DNA from: Chitinophagales bacterium
GTDB taxonomy: Bacteria; Bacteroidota; Bacteroidia; Chitinophagales; Chitinophagaceae
Direction: 5' to 3'
NCBI GenBank assembly: GCA_021323755.1
Contig: JAJPKJ010000048.1
Coordinates: 1-64,000 of the forward strand
Length of the DNA stretch: 64,000 nt
Shown here: one piece after another, positions 45,298 to 54,209 of the stretch
How positions within the stretch are numbered: the first letter of the stretch is position 1
How the letters are laid out: each line of letters starts with the position of its first letter
Program-made: the position numbers and the translations under genes
The notes under the pieces: model-generated
Told to the model about the DNA's origin: nothing
Seen by the model: the letters and a program-made list of their open reading frames with translations, nothing else
Databases searched by the model: none

Positions 45298-45548
45298 GCA
45301 GGTACAATTGGTTATGGATTTGCTTACCCTTTTTTTCTCACGTATTCCTGCCCGATCATATATTTTGTAACAAGCTGACAAACCTTTTTTTTATGAAAGA
45401 AAATCAATTGCTTAAAAAGGAGCCTGATCCTTCAGGATTAATAAAATCATCTTCTTTAATTTGCCCTTTTTGGGTGGTAGCCTTCGCGCTTTCCCAAATG
45501 CATTTAGCAGACTAGCAAACAGGTTCTTCTATTTTTAGAGTGAGGACC
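45298..45548. other. Non-coding gap before DUF4954 gene
   Basis: With the terminator this completes a 313-bp gap. A 40-codon ATG frame at 45394-45516 (MKENQLLKKEPDPSGLIKSS...) has no supporting feature. Otherwise no recognisable element. Confidence 0.4.
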
Positions 45549-47756
45549 TTATATTTTTTTAAGAAGACCAGCCACTTGTTTTTTATATGACAGGAGTGCT
45601 TCTGTCTGTTGTTTGATAAAACTATTGCCGCGCAGGGGACCAGTAACGGAATTCATTTCATCCATATTATCATAGACCATTTTACGGAATGGATTGCTAT
45701 AATCTTTTGCACGAGAATCATAAATCCCTTTTGTCATCCATTCTTTCGTAACAATACTTTGCTGCAATAGATGTTTAAATTGTTTTTTATCAATTTTCTT
45801 CAAATCAATTCCATGGATTTTCTTCAAGACTGCAAGTGCGTGCTGCAATTTGTCTTTACCATAATTTGACCCTTCCGTTTTATAAAATTGATGAACATGC
45901 TCCCAGCTTTTTATCTTGTTGCTGTGAATTTGTTGAATGAATTTTCCCAAAGAATCTTTTTTAATAAGCTGTCCGCCAACGTTAACCCATTGGGCAGTCA
46001 TCGATCCGGATGGCAATGATTCTTGGATTTTTTCAAACCTGGCAAGCGTATTTTGTTCAATAAAGATCAGCAGTTGTTTTACAGCATAATAAGCAATCAA
46101 TTCTTTGAAAAGATGATATGCTCTGGAAACCTTTACGAGTTTAGTTTTTCGCTTGTTGTTCTCAAATCCTTCGGCAATGATTTCAAGTTCATCAACGACT
46201 TCTTTTTTACTGGTTAATATCTTTTTACCGATATCAATTATTTTTTCTTCAGGATATTTTTTTCCTTTTTCAATTTGTTGGACATAAGCTTTGCCCGCAA
46301 ATTTTTCAAACAACCTCAATGAATCAACCATTTCATTTACAGAATCTGGAGCCAGAAAATCAAACTCCAGTAATTGAGTTTTATCAATTCGTTTATCACG
46401 ATCAATATATTTCCATGAGTTTCTGGAAAGCGCATACATATTATACATGAACCAATAGGCAGGCATGATTACCAATTCATTATTGGTTTCATTATTACTG
46501 ATAAGTGAAAAAGGGATAGGAATATTTAATTCTGACGGATAAGCACCTTTTGTGATTATACAAAAAGAAGCAAACTTTGAATTGTGTTTTAAGCTTACAC
46601 TTAAACCTGGCCAAAACCCTCGGCCAGCAATTATTTCACCATCTGCACTTCGCGAGTTGTGATTGGAGCCAATGGTTGCGCCTGCAGCCATATTACTTTG
46701 TCCGAGCACTAACGAAGCGCACAGAAATGAGTTATTGTGATGTTGTTCATGCGCGGGAAAAATGAGCGAGTTCAAAACCTCGCAGCAGGAAATGGTTGAA
46801 TTATTACCAAGATAAGAATTGATCAATCGTGCGCCATATTTCAATTGTGAATGCGAAGACATGATAAATCGGACCGCTTTCACGCCATAGAAAATCCTGC
46901 ATCCATAGTCAACAATCCCATTTACCAATTCACATCCTTCCCCAATTTGCGATTTTGCATCTGCGGAGGAATTGATGGTTAGATTCTTAAGTTTGTTTGC
47001 TCCTTTCAGATATGCATCACTTCCGATCAATACATCTTTTATGATCTTACAATTTTTTATCACGGTTCTGTCGCCGATCGTTCCATAATACCCCCGACGA
47101 TCATCAAATTTTTTTGCGGTGAATTCTTTAAATCTATTTTGTAAAAATTCATCATCGCGAAAACGACTCCATAAATAAGCATCGCCCGGCAACATGCCGT
47201 CAAACGGAATGATCCTTCTCCCGCCATTTTCATTGCACACTTCCATCCAGATCCGGATCGAATCCGATTCACCTTCTTTTAAAATACCATTACCAAATTT
47301 TGCATGATCGGTGGTCGCCACTTCATTCGTGTTCACGATCATCACATCATTGCCAATAATGTAATGCGAAATATAATTCACATTATCTATCACTACATTA
47401 TCTCCAAAATCAGAACTGATTATCGTGCTGCTGTATAAACCAACAGGGCGGCGAAGATTATTGAACTCCAGATAATAAGGCTCCAATTTGCCGATACGGA
47501 CGAGACCAAAGAATTTGCAGTCCATTACCAACTCCGGGGTAAAAGCATCAGATACGAGAATATTATTCCAATCATCTGAGGTGTTGCGATTGCGAACAAG
47601 TGATTCTATTTCAGAAGCACTAAGCTTTCGGTAAACAATACCGTTTTTATTTTGCTGATTGCGCAAATAATATTCGTCCTTTCCTTTAGGAAGAAAATCT
47701 TTTGGAATGAAGTGATACCCCAACGCTTCAACAGGGCTTTTTTTGATCTCATTCAT
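45549..47756 (-). CDS. DUF4954 beta-helix protein
   Basis: A 735-residue cytoplasmic protein of the Bacteroidetes DUF4954 family. The start at 47756 (MNEIKKSPVEALGYHF) is preferred to the frame at 47966, which overlaps the divergent fucP-like gene. Residues about 110-430 carry spaced hexapeptide-like turns (DNVVIDNVNYISHYIIGNDV, IGDRTVIKNCKIIKDVLIGS, LGQSNMAAGATIGSNHNSRS), a left-handed beta-helix as in sugar-nucleotide acyl- and nucleotidyl-transferases. The C-terminal third is helical. The biochemical role is unknown; the N-terminal layout suggests a sugar-phosphate-related enzyme. Confidence 0.8.
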   Translation of the reverse strand: MNEIKKSPVEALGYHFIPKDFLPKGKDEYYLRNQQNKNGIVYRKLSASEIESLVRNRNTSDDWNNILVSDAFTPELVMDCKFFGLVRIGKLEPYYLEFNNLRRPVGLYSSTIISSDFGDNVVIDNVNYISHYIIGNDVMIVNTNEVATTDHAKFGNGILKEGESDSIRIWMEVCNENGGRRIIPFDGMLPGDAYLWSRFRDDEFLQNRFKEFTAKKFDDRRGYYGTIGDRTVIKNCKIIKDVLIGSDAYLKGANKLKNLTINSSADAKSQIGEGCELVNGIVDYGCRIFYGVKAVRFIMSSHSQLKYGARLINSYLGNNSTISCCEVLNSLIFPAHEQHHNNSFLCASLVLGQSNMAAGATIGSNHNSRSADGEIIAGRGFWPGLSVSLKHNSKFASFCIITKGAYPSELNIPIPFSLISNNETNNELVIMPAYWFMYNMYALSRNSWKYIDRDKRIDKTQLLEFDFLAPDSVNEMVDSLRLFEKFAGKAYVQQIEKGKKYPEEKIIDIGKKILTSKKEVVDELEIIAEGFENNKRKTKLVKVSRAYHLFKELIAYYAVKQLLIFIEQNTLARFEKIQESLPSGSMTAQWVNVGGQLIKKDSLGKFIQQIHSNKIKSWEHVHQFYKTEGSNYGKDKLQHALAVLKKIHGIDLKKIDKKQFKHLLQQSIVTKEWMTKGIYDSRAKDYSNPFRKMVYDNMDEMNSVTGPLRGNSFIKQQTEALLSYKKQVAGLLKKI

Positions 47757-47940
47757 AGCACAACAATTATGCGGAAAGATAAATAAAATCTGCTTGGCCC
47801 AAGGCAGTACAATTCTGCAGGCTGCAGAAAAAATATGAGTAAAGAAAAGATTGTTTATATTGAATAAATAAACAAATTTGTAGTTGAAGCGGAATTTTGC
47901 GGTAACGCTCTTTATTTGAAAATGTAACCAAACGATTGTC

Positions 47941-49197
47941 ATGCCAACCAAGAACAAATATCTCATTCCATTTATACTGGTAACATCTTTATTTTTTTTA
48001 TGGGCTTTTTTGCATAATCTGAATCCGATCTTAATTCCGCATTTGAAAAAAGCCTGCGAGTTAAGTGATCTCGAATCTGCATTTATTGATTCAGCAGTTT
48101 ATCTTGGCTATTTTTTGATCGCCATTCCTGCCGGATTATTTGTTCATAAATATGGATATAAAAAAGGAATAATTTTCGGATTGATGTTATATGCATTTGG
48201 CGCCTTATTATTTATTCCGGCTGCATCAACGCGGGAATATTTTTTCTTTTTAGTTGCTTTATTCATTATTGCAAGCGGCGCCACCTTCCTGGAAACAATA
48301 GCCAATCCTTATATTACGATACTCGGAGATCCATCGACTTCAGAACAAAGGTTAAATTTCGCGCAGTCTTTTAATGGAGTCGGCGCTTTTCTCGCGCCGC
48401 TATTGGGGAGTAAATTTATTTTGTCGGGTATTGAACATTCGAATGCAGAATTAAAAAAAATGTCGCCGCAACAACTGCACGATTATCTGGGTTTTGAAGC
48501 CTCAACGGTAAAAATCCCATATCTCGTAATGGCTTGTGTTATTGTAATTGTCATCATTCTTTTCTTAATGACAAAGCTACCGGAAGTGCAGGCAGACGAC
48601 AGCGCAGCGCACGGGACAAAATTCTCGTTGGCAGTTTTTAAATTCAGTCATGTAAAGTGGGCTGTAATTGCTGAACTGTGTTATGTAGGTGCACAGGTTG
48701 GAGTGGGAAGTTTCTTTGTGAGGTTTTCAAAATACCTGATGGATCTTCCCGAAAAACAAGCTGGCTATTGGTGGGGAAGCATTGCCATGGTTGGTTTTAT
48801 GGTGGGAAGATTTAGCGGAACATTTTTTATGCGTTATATAAAACCAGCGCGCCTACTTGCTGTTTATGCGACCATTAATATTCTATTGTTGGCTTTTGCA
48901 CTAATCATGCATGGAAGTATCGCTGTGTATGCAGTGATGGTGGTTCCTTTTTTTATGTCTATTATGTTTCCAACCATTTTTGCATTGGGCATAAAAGGGC
49001 TGGGTGAGGAAACAAAAATCGCTTCATCGTTTTTAGTAATGTCAATCATTGGGGGCGGAATCATTCCTTTGATAATGGGTTTCATTTCAGACAAAACAGG
49101 AAGCATTCAAACAGCATATATTGTTCCGCTGATTTGTTTCATTTTCATTTTATATTTTGCAGTGAAAGGATACAAAATAAGGCCGGTGGCTAATTAA
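47941..49197 (+). CDS. Sugar MFS transporter, FucP-like
   Basis: A 418-residue 12-helix major facilitator of the fucose:H+ symporter family. Signature parts are FFLWAFLHNLNPILIPHLKK (helix 1 with acidic/Asn motif), GYFLIAIPAGLFVHKYGYKK (helix 2 and loop), SGATFLETIANPYITILGDP and NFAQSFNGVGAFLAPLLGS. Family members carry L-fucose, glucose or galactose. The gene heads a cluster of sugar-acid oxidation genes that fits L-fucose or a related 6-deoxy sugar such as L-galactose or D-arabinose. Confidence 0.88.
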   Translation: MPTKNKYLIPFILVTSLFFLWAFLHNLNPILIPHLKKACELSDLESAFIDSAVYLGYFLIAIPAGLFVHKYGYKKGIIFGLMLYAFGALLFIPAASTREYFFFLVALFIIASGATFLETIANPYITILGDPSTSEQRLNFAQSFNGVGAFLAPLLGSKFILSGIEHSNAELKKMSPQQLHDYLGFEASTVKIPYLVMACVIVIVIILFLMTKLPEVQADDSAAHGTKFSLAVFKFSHVKWAVIAELCYVGAQVGVGSFFVRFSKYLMDLPEKQAGYWWGSIAMVGFMVGRFSGTFFMRYIKPARLLAVYATINILLLAFALIMHGSIAVYAVMVVPFFMSIMFPTIFALGIKGLGEETKIASSFLVMSIIGGGIIPLIMGFISDKTGSIQTAYIVPLICFIFILYFAVKGYKIRPVAN

Positions 49198-49207
49198 AAT
49201 CAAGGGC

Positions 49208-49972
49208 ATGTTAAGTTTAGAAAATAAAGAGACAATAATAACGGGAAGCGGAAGCGGAATTGGAAAAGCCATAGCCTCACTTTTTGCAAAACAAAAAGCG
49301 ATAGTTCATATCGTTGATCTCAACAAAAAAGATGCGGAAGCTGTGGTAGGGGAAATTGAAAGAGGCGGCGGCAAAGCATTTGCCCATGAATGTAATGTGG
49401 CTAATCAGCAGGAAGTAAAAAATATTTTTGACAAAATAAATAAGGTTGATGTGCTGGTAAATAGCGCCGGTGTTTCGCATATCGGCAAAGCGCACACAAC
49501 CAGTGAAACAGATTTTGACCGCTTGATCAATGTGAATGTAAAAGGAGTCTATAATTGTTTGCATGCAGCTATTCCATTAATGCAAAAACAAGGAGGCGGA
49601 GTAATCATAAACATTTGTTCCATAGCTGCACTTGTAGGATTGAATGATCGCTTTGCTTATTCGATGACCAAAGGCGCCGTCTATTCGATGACATTAAGTG
49701 TAGCGAAAGATTATCTTGCTGACAATATTCGTTGCAACAGCATTTCACCGGCGAGAGTGCATACACCATTTGTTGATGGATTTCTCGCAAAAAATTATCC
49801 AGGAAAAGAAAAAGAGATGTTTGAAAAATTATCAAAAAGTCAACCGATAGGAAGAATGGCAAAGCCGGAAGAGATCGCCACACTCGCATTATATTTATCG
49901 AGTGATGAAGCGTCCTTCATTACCGGAAGCGATTACCCGATTGACGGAGGATTTTTGAAATTGAACGGATAG
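49208..49972 (+). CDS. SDR dehydrogenase, likely 2-keto-3-deoxy-sugar-acid type
   Basis: A 254-residue classical short-chain dehydrogenase. TGSGSGIGKA is the cofactor loop, D at the end of beta-2 (VHIVDLN) favours NAD, and NSAGVSH, S (CSIAALVG), Y-x3-K (YSMTKG) and the C-terminal GSDYPIDGG are present. It lies 10 bp after the FucP-like transporter. In the oxidative L-fucose route this position would be the 2-keto-3-deoxy-L-fuconate dehydrogenase; that assignment is inferred from the cluster. Confidence 0.85.
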   Translation: MLSLENKETIITGSGSGIGKAIASLFAKQKAIVHIVDLNKKDAEAVVGEIERGGGKAFAHECNVANQQEVKNIFDKINKVDVLVNSAGVSHIGKAHTTSETDFDRLINVNVKGVYNCLHAAIPLMQKQGGGVIINICSIAALVGLNDRFAYSMTKGAVYSMTLSVAKDYLADNIRCNSISPARVHTPFVDGFLAKNYPGKEKEMFEKLSKSQPIGRMAKPEEIATLALYLSSDEASFITGSDYPIDGGFLKLNG

Positions 49973-49974
49973 GC

Positions 49975-50072
49975 GAATGGTCAATAGTGAATATCTGATT
50001 TAATATTCCCAATTATAGTCTGACCATTCACTATTGACATCTCATAATTCATAATTTATAACTCATATTTCA
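49975..50072. repeat. Fourteen in-phase heptads before FAH-family gene
   Basis: From 49975 to 50072 the whole gap splits into fourteen 7-bp units. The last seven are CCATTCA, CTATTGA, CATCTCA, TAATTCA, TAATTTA, TAACTCA, TATTTCA. The first ones (GAATGGT, CAATAGT) are reverse complements of the later CCATTCA/CTATTGA words, giving a 13-bp stem (49980-49992 with 50026-50038). It ends 2 bp before the ATG at 50075. Confidence 0.7.
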
Positions 50073-50074
50073 TC

Positions 50075-50950
50075 ATGAAACTTTTTCGTTTTGGCGAACT
50101 TTATAAAGAAAAACCAGGAGTCATCATTGATGATGTAATGTATGACGCCTCTGCATTTGGAGAAGATTATAACGAACATTTCTTTGAAACCGAAGGAATA
50201 TCAAGATTGTATGAGTTTATTAAGAAAAATAATTCTTCGCTTGTTGAGATACAGGCCGGTGTTAGATTGGGAAGTGCCGTCGCGCGACCATCAAAAATTG
50301 TTTGTATTGGTCTGAATTATGCACAACATGCTGCTGAAACTGGTGCATCATTGCCCGCGGAGCCGGTAGTTTTTTTTAAATCTACAACGGCTTTGTGCGG
50401 GCCGAATGATGATATAATCATTCCTAAAAATTCTGAGAAAACAGATTGGGAGGTAGAACTTGCTGTGGTTATGGGGAAAAAGACTTCTTACATCAGCGAA
50501 GAAAAAGCAAACGATCATATTGCGGGGTATGTCTTGCATAATGATTATTCCGAAAGAGAATTTCAAATTGAAAGAAACGGCCAATGGGTAAAAGGAAAAA
50601 GCTGCGATACGTTTGCTCCGCTTGGACCTTTTTTGGCTACAAAAGATGAAATAAAAGATGCGCAGAATTTACATTTATGGTTGAATGTGAATGGAGAAAA
50701 ACTGCAACACTCCAACACAAGCGATATGGTTTTTCGAATTCCTTTTTTGATTCATTATCTCTCGCAATTCATGACTTTACTTCCCGGGGATGTGATTTCA
50801 ACGGGCACACCATTCGGCGTTGGGCTTGGCTTTAAGCCACCGCGTTATTTGAAACCAGGTGATATTATCGAATTAGGTATTGAAGGTTTGGGAACACAAA
50901 AACAAAAAACAATTTCATATGAAGAGGCATTGCGGAAAGGATTTTATTAG
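50075..50950 (+). CDS. Fumarylacetoacetate hydrolase family protein
   Basis: A 291-residue FAH-superfamily enzyme. CIGLNYAQHAAETG, PVVFFKSTTALCGPND, DWEVELAVVMGKK (metal-binding E-x-E/D set), YVLHNDYSEREFQ, GKSCDTFAPLGPFL and STGTPFGVGLGFKPPRYLKP are typical. In oxidative fucose catabolism a member hydrolyses 2,4-diketo-3-deoxy-L-fuconate to pyruvate and lactate, which fits the gene's place between two dehydrogenases. Ureidoglycolate lyase-type annotations for this family would be less consistent here. Confidence 0.9.
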   Translation: MKLFRFGELYKEKPGVIIDDVMYDASAFGEDYNEHFFETEGISRLYEFIKKNNSSLVEIQAGVRLGSAVARPSKIVCIGLNYAQHAAETGASLPAEPVVFFKSTTALCGPNDDIIIPKNSEKTDWEVELAVVMGKKTSYISEEKANDHIAGYVLHNDYSEREFQIERNGQWVKGKSCDTFAPLGPFLATKDEIKDAQNLHLWLNVNGEKLQHSNTSDMVFRIPFLIHYLSQFMTLLPGDVISTGTPFGVGLGFKPPRYLKPGDIIELGIEGLGTQKQKTISYEEALRKGFY

Positions 50951-51029
50951 TTGGAAATGGAGAAATGACGGTAAAATGTGGCTCAATTTAAACTGTTAGT
51001 ACATCGTAAAAATAAAATCGTACATCAAA

Positions 51030-51812
51030 ATGGATTTGCAATTAAAAGATAAAGTGATTATTGTAACCGGCGGCGCGAAGGGAATTGGTGAAGGTATTGT
51101 AAAACTGCTCGCTGCTGAAGGTGCAATTCCGGTTATTGTTGGCAGAAATCGCGAAGACAATCTCAAAGTTTTGCATGAGCTGCAAGCCAATGGCAGGAAT
51201 GCTTTTCAGGTTGTTGCCGAATTAACGCAACCCAACGAATGTGAGCATGCAGTAAAAAAAACCATTGAACATTTTGGAAAGATTGACGGATTGGTGAATA
51301 ATGCCGGTGTTAATGATGGAGTAAATCTTGAACATGGAAATTATGAATTATTCGTTGAATCGCTTCATAAGAATCTTATTCATTATTATTTGATGGCGCA
51401 TTTTGCTTTGCCTGAATTAAAGAAATCGAAAGGTGCAATAGTGAATATTAGTTCGAAAACTGCCGAGACAGGACAAGGAGGAACATCGGCTTACGCTGCT
51501 GCAAATGGAGGCCGTAATGCGCTTACACGAGAATGGGCTGTAGAATTGTTGAAATATGAAATTCGCGTGAATGCAATTGTTGTTGCGGAATGCTGGACGC
51601 CGTTGTATGAGAGTTGGATAAAGACATTACCAAACCCAGCAGAAAAATTGAAAGATATAGTTTCAAAGATTCCATTGGAAAAAAGAATGACTACAGCTGA
51701 AGAAATTGCAAACGCAGTTGCATTTTTATTATCGCCAAAATCGAGTCACACAACCGGACAGTTAATTCATGTTGATGGAGGTTACGTTCACCTGGACAGA
51801 GCGATCGGCTAA
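51030..51812 (+). CDS. SDR dehydrogenase, L-fucose dehydrogenase-like
   Basis: A 260-residue short-chain dehydrogenase: TGGAKGIGEG (cofactor loop), NNAGVNDGVNLEHG, ISSKTAETGQGGTSAYAAANGG (catalytic Ser; note YAAANGG where YxxxK would have Lys, replaced by Asn) and GQLIHVDGGYVHLDRAIG. Missing the catalytic Lys in Y-x3-K, it keeps the rest of the fold. Related bacterial proteins in sugar-acid clusters are annotated L-fucose dehydrogenase. This assignment is inferred from context; altered catalysis is possible. Confidence 0.75.
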   Translation: MDLQLKDKVIIVTGGAKGIGEGIVKLLAAEGAIPVIVGRNREDNLKVLHELQANGRNAFQVVAELTQPNECEHAVKKTIEHFGKIDGLVNNAGVNDGVNLEHGNYELFVESLHKNLIHYYLMAHFALPELKKSKGAIVNISSKTAETGQGGTSAYAAANGGRNALTREWAVELLKYEIRVNAIVVAECWTPLYESWIKTLPNPAEKLKDIVSKIPLEKRMTTAEEIANAVAFLLSPKSSHTTGQLIHVDGGYVHLDRAIG

Positions 51813-51820
51813 ACGGGAAT

Positions 51821-51848
51821 TATGAGGTACATGGTAAGAGGTACGAAT
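51821..51848. repeat. Heptad tract before DinB-like gene
   Basis: TATGAGG, TACATGG, TAAGAGG, TACGAAT in one phase, then ATTCTTA complementary to TAAGA. It lies 27 bp before the ATG at 51876. Confidence 0.5.
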
Positions 51849-51875
51849 TCTTATGCAATTTTAAATTTTTTAACG

Positions 51876-52502
51876 ATGAAAGACCTAATGATTTTTCTTA
51901 AGAGCTTGATGCTTTTTTTTATTCTATTTATTGCCGTAGAAAGTATTTCGTCCGCTAAAAAAAATGTAAAAGAAAGTTCACCAAAGAAATCTGTTACTGA
52001 TATTTCTTTGGCGAATGCTGTGGAAAGACAACTTAATGGCATTGAAAGGAATATTATCAATACGGCGGAACAAATGCCGGATGACAGGTTTTATTTTACT
52101 CCTGAAAGTCTGAACCTGAAAGGAAGTGAATTTAAAGGTGTTCGCACTTTTGCAGGACAAATAAAGCATCTTGCTGCAGATAATATTTTTATCTGGAGCG
52201 CGGTTACTGGCGATACGGTAAGAGCTGATATGACGGATGTGAACGGACCGGCTAGTATAAAAACAAAAGCAGACATCATTAAATATTTAAAAGAATCATT
52301 TGCGTTGGGTCATAAAGCAATTGCGACACTAACAGAAAAAAATGCGATGGAAATGATTTCTTTTCGCGGAAGAGACTTACCGCGACTCGATCTGGTATTT
52401 TATGCGCTCACTCACGCCAATGAACATTACGGGCAAATGGCTGTTTATATAAGAATGTGTGGAATAATCCCATTTGCAAGTTTGCCACCAAATAATAATT
52501 AA
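51876..52502 (+). CDS. Exported DinB-superfamily protein
   Basis: A 208-residue protein, start 51876, with an N-terminal hydrophobic segment (IFLKSLMLFFILFIAVESIS) that acts as signal peptide or anchor. The rest is the four-helix DinB/YfiT-like fold: LANAVERQLNGIERNIINTA, FAGQIKHLAADNIFIWSA (metal-binding His) and YALTHANEHYGQMAVYIRMC (H-x3-H pair). DinB-like proteins are putative metal-dependent hydrolases or thiol transferases. It is embedded in the sugar-acid cluster, with no evident role in it. Confidence 0.85.
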   Translation: MKDLMIFLKSLMLFFILFIAVESISSAKKNVKESSPKKSVTDISLANAVERQLNGIERNIINTAEQMPDDRFYFTPESLNLKGSEFKGVRTFAGQIKHLAADNIFIWSAVTGDTVRADMTDVNGPASIKTKADIIKYLKESFALGHKAIATLTEKNAMEMISFRGRDLPRLDLVFYALTHANEHYGQMAVYIRMCGIIPFASLPPNNN

Positions 52503-52526
52503 ATTCTTCTTTGAAAATTTTTTTTA

Positions 52527-54170
52527 ATGAAACACAGAGTTCTTCAAATTCATCCGAAAGATAATGTGCTTGTGGCATTAACGAATTTGAGCAAAGGCGA
52601 AATAATTCAATACCAGGATGTTTCTTATTTTTTGAAAGATAATATTCCGGCGAAGCATAAATTTTTTATGCGCGACATGAAGGCAGGCGATGAAGTGATC
52701 ATGTACGGAACGCTTGTTGGGAAACTGCAAAATGATCTTACTACGGGTTCATTAATGACAACAGAAAATACAAAACATGCTGCCCAGGAGTATGGTTATC
52801 GTGATACACATTATCAATGGCACAAACCAGATGTCTCAAAATTTAGTGGTCGCACATTTAACGGTTACCATCGAAGTGATGGAAGGGTTGGCACGGCGAA
52901 TTATTGGATATTTTTGCCAACGGTCTTTTGCGAGAACAGAAATCTTGATGTGATTCGCGAAGCGTTACAAAATGAATTAGGTTATTCTGTTACGGGAAAA
53001 TATCGGCAGTATGCGCATTCATTAGTAGAAGCCTTTAAAGATGGGAAAAATATAGATGATATTACTGTTGATCTTTCATTGTCAGAAAAAAGAAAAAACT
53101 TCCTTTTCAAAAATGTTGACGGAATAAAATTTCTAAATCACCAGGGTGGATGCGGTGGCACAAGGCAAGACAGCGCCGCACTTGGCAGATTGCTTGTTGC
53201 CTATGCAGATCATCCAAATGTTGCCGGAGTTACCATTTTAAGTTTGGGTTGTCAGCATTTGCAGTTGCCGGAATTTATGGATGATCTGAAAAAGCGAAAT
53301 CCGAAATTTGATAAACCATTATTGGTTTTTGAACAACAACAATCACAAAGTGAAGAGCAACTGGTTGGTGATGCGATCAGAAAAACTTTTCTTCATTTAG
53401 TTGAAATCAATAAACAGGAAAGAAAGCCAGCTTCATTAAGCGAATTATGTATTGGCGTGAAATGTGGTGGCAGCGATGGTTTCAGTGGCATTTCTGCAAA
53501 CCCGGCTGTAGGTTATTGTGCTGATCTTGTAGTGGCTTTGGGCGGTAAGATATTATTGGCGGAGTTTCCTGAATTGTGCGGAGTAGAACAAGAACTTGTT
53601 GACAGAAGTATAGATGAAACCACTGCAAAAAAATTCATTCATCTCATGCGCAGTTATGATGAACTCGCACACAAAGTAGGATCAGGATTTTATATGAACC
53701 CTTCCCCCGGGAACATTAAAGACGGATTAATAACCGATGCGATAAAATCTGCGGGCGCTGCAAAAAAAGGCGGCACATCTCCTGTAACTGATGTGCTGGA
53801 TTATACCGAACCTGCCGTGAAACCGGGACTCAGCCTTGTCTGTACGCCCGGAAATGATGTGGAAGCTACAACCGGCAAGGCAGCATCCGGAGCAACGTTA
53901 ATATTATTTACAACGGGGCTTGGTACACCGACCGGTAATCCGGTTTGTCCGGTTATCAAATTATCAACCAACTCTTCGCTTGCAAAAAGAATGGGCGATA
54001 TAATTGACCTTGATACAGGCGCCATTATTGAAGGCGAAAAAACAATTGAGCAAATGGGTGAAGAGATTTTGGAATATTGTATCAAAGCAGCGAGTGGGGA
54101 AATTATCCCGAAAGCAGTTTTATTGAACCAGGATGATTTCATTCCATGGAAACGCGGCGTGAGTTTGTAA
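52527..54170 (+). CDS. Altronate/UxaA-family dehydratase
   Basis: A 547-residue full-length dehydratase. The N-terminal SAF-like domain (about 1-95: QIHPKDNVLVALTNLSKGEI) is followed by FNGYHRSDGRVGTANYWIFL, FLNHQGGCGGTRQDSAALGR (iron-binding Cys region), SLGCQHLQLPEF, GVKCGGSDGFSGISANPAVG and LSLVCTPGNDVEATTGKAAS. It removes water from a sugar acid to give a 2-keto-3-deoxy acid. In this cluster it probably acts on L-fuconate or L-galactonate-like acids rather than altronate, as no uronate genes are present. Confidence 0.92.
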   Translation: MKHRVLQIHPKDNVLVALTNLSKGEIIQYQDVSYFLKDNIPAKHKFFMRDMKAGDEVIMYGTLVGKLQNDLTTGSLMTTENTKHAAQEYGYRDTHYQWHKPDVSKFSGRTFNGYHRSDGRVGTANYWIFLPTVFCENRNLDVIREALQNELGYSVTGKYRQYAHSLVEAFKDGKNIDDITVDLSLSEKRKNFLFKNVDGIKFLNHQGGCGGTRQDSAALGRLLVAYADHPNVAGVTILSLGCQHLQLPEFMDDLKKRNPKFDKPLLVFEQQQSQSEEQLVGDAIRKTFLHLVEINKQERKPASLSELCIGVKCGGSDGFSGISANPAVGYCADLVVALGGKILLAEFPELCGVEQELVDRSIDETTAKKFIHLMRSYDELAHKVGSGFYMNPSPGNIKDGLITDAIKSAGAAKKGGTSPVTDVLDYTEPAVKPGLSLVCTPGNDVEATTGKAASGATLILFTTGLGTPTGNPVCPVIKLSTNSSLAKRMGDIIDLDTGAIIEGEKTIEQMGEEILEYCIKAASGEIIPKAVLLNQDDFIPWKRGVSL

Positions 54171-54209
54171 GTGTCGGCTCAAAATTTATCAAATTAAATT
54201 TCATCAGTA

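Noticed and set aside
45394-45516. 40-codon ATG frame after the lipoprotein terminator
   Set aside because: No promoter, neighbour or sequence feature supports it; it is isolated and ends in a gap.
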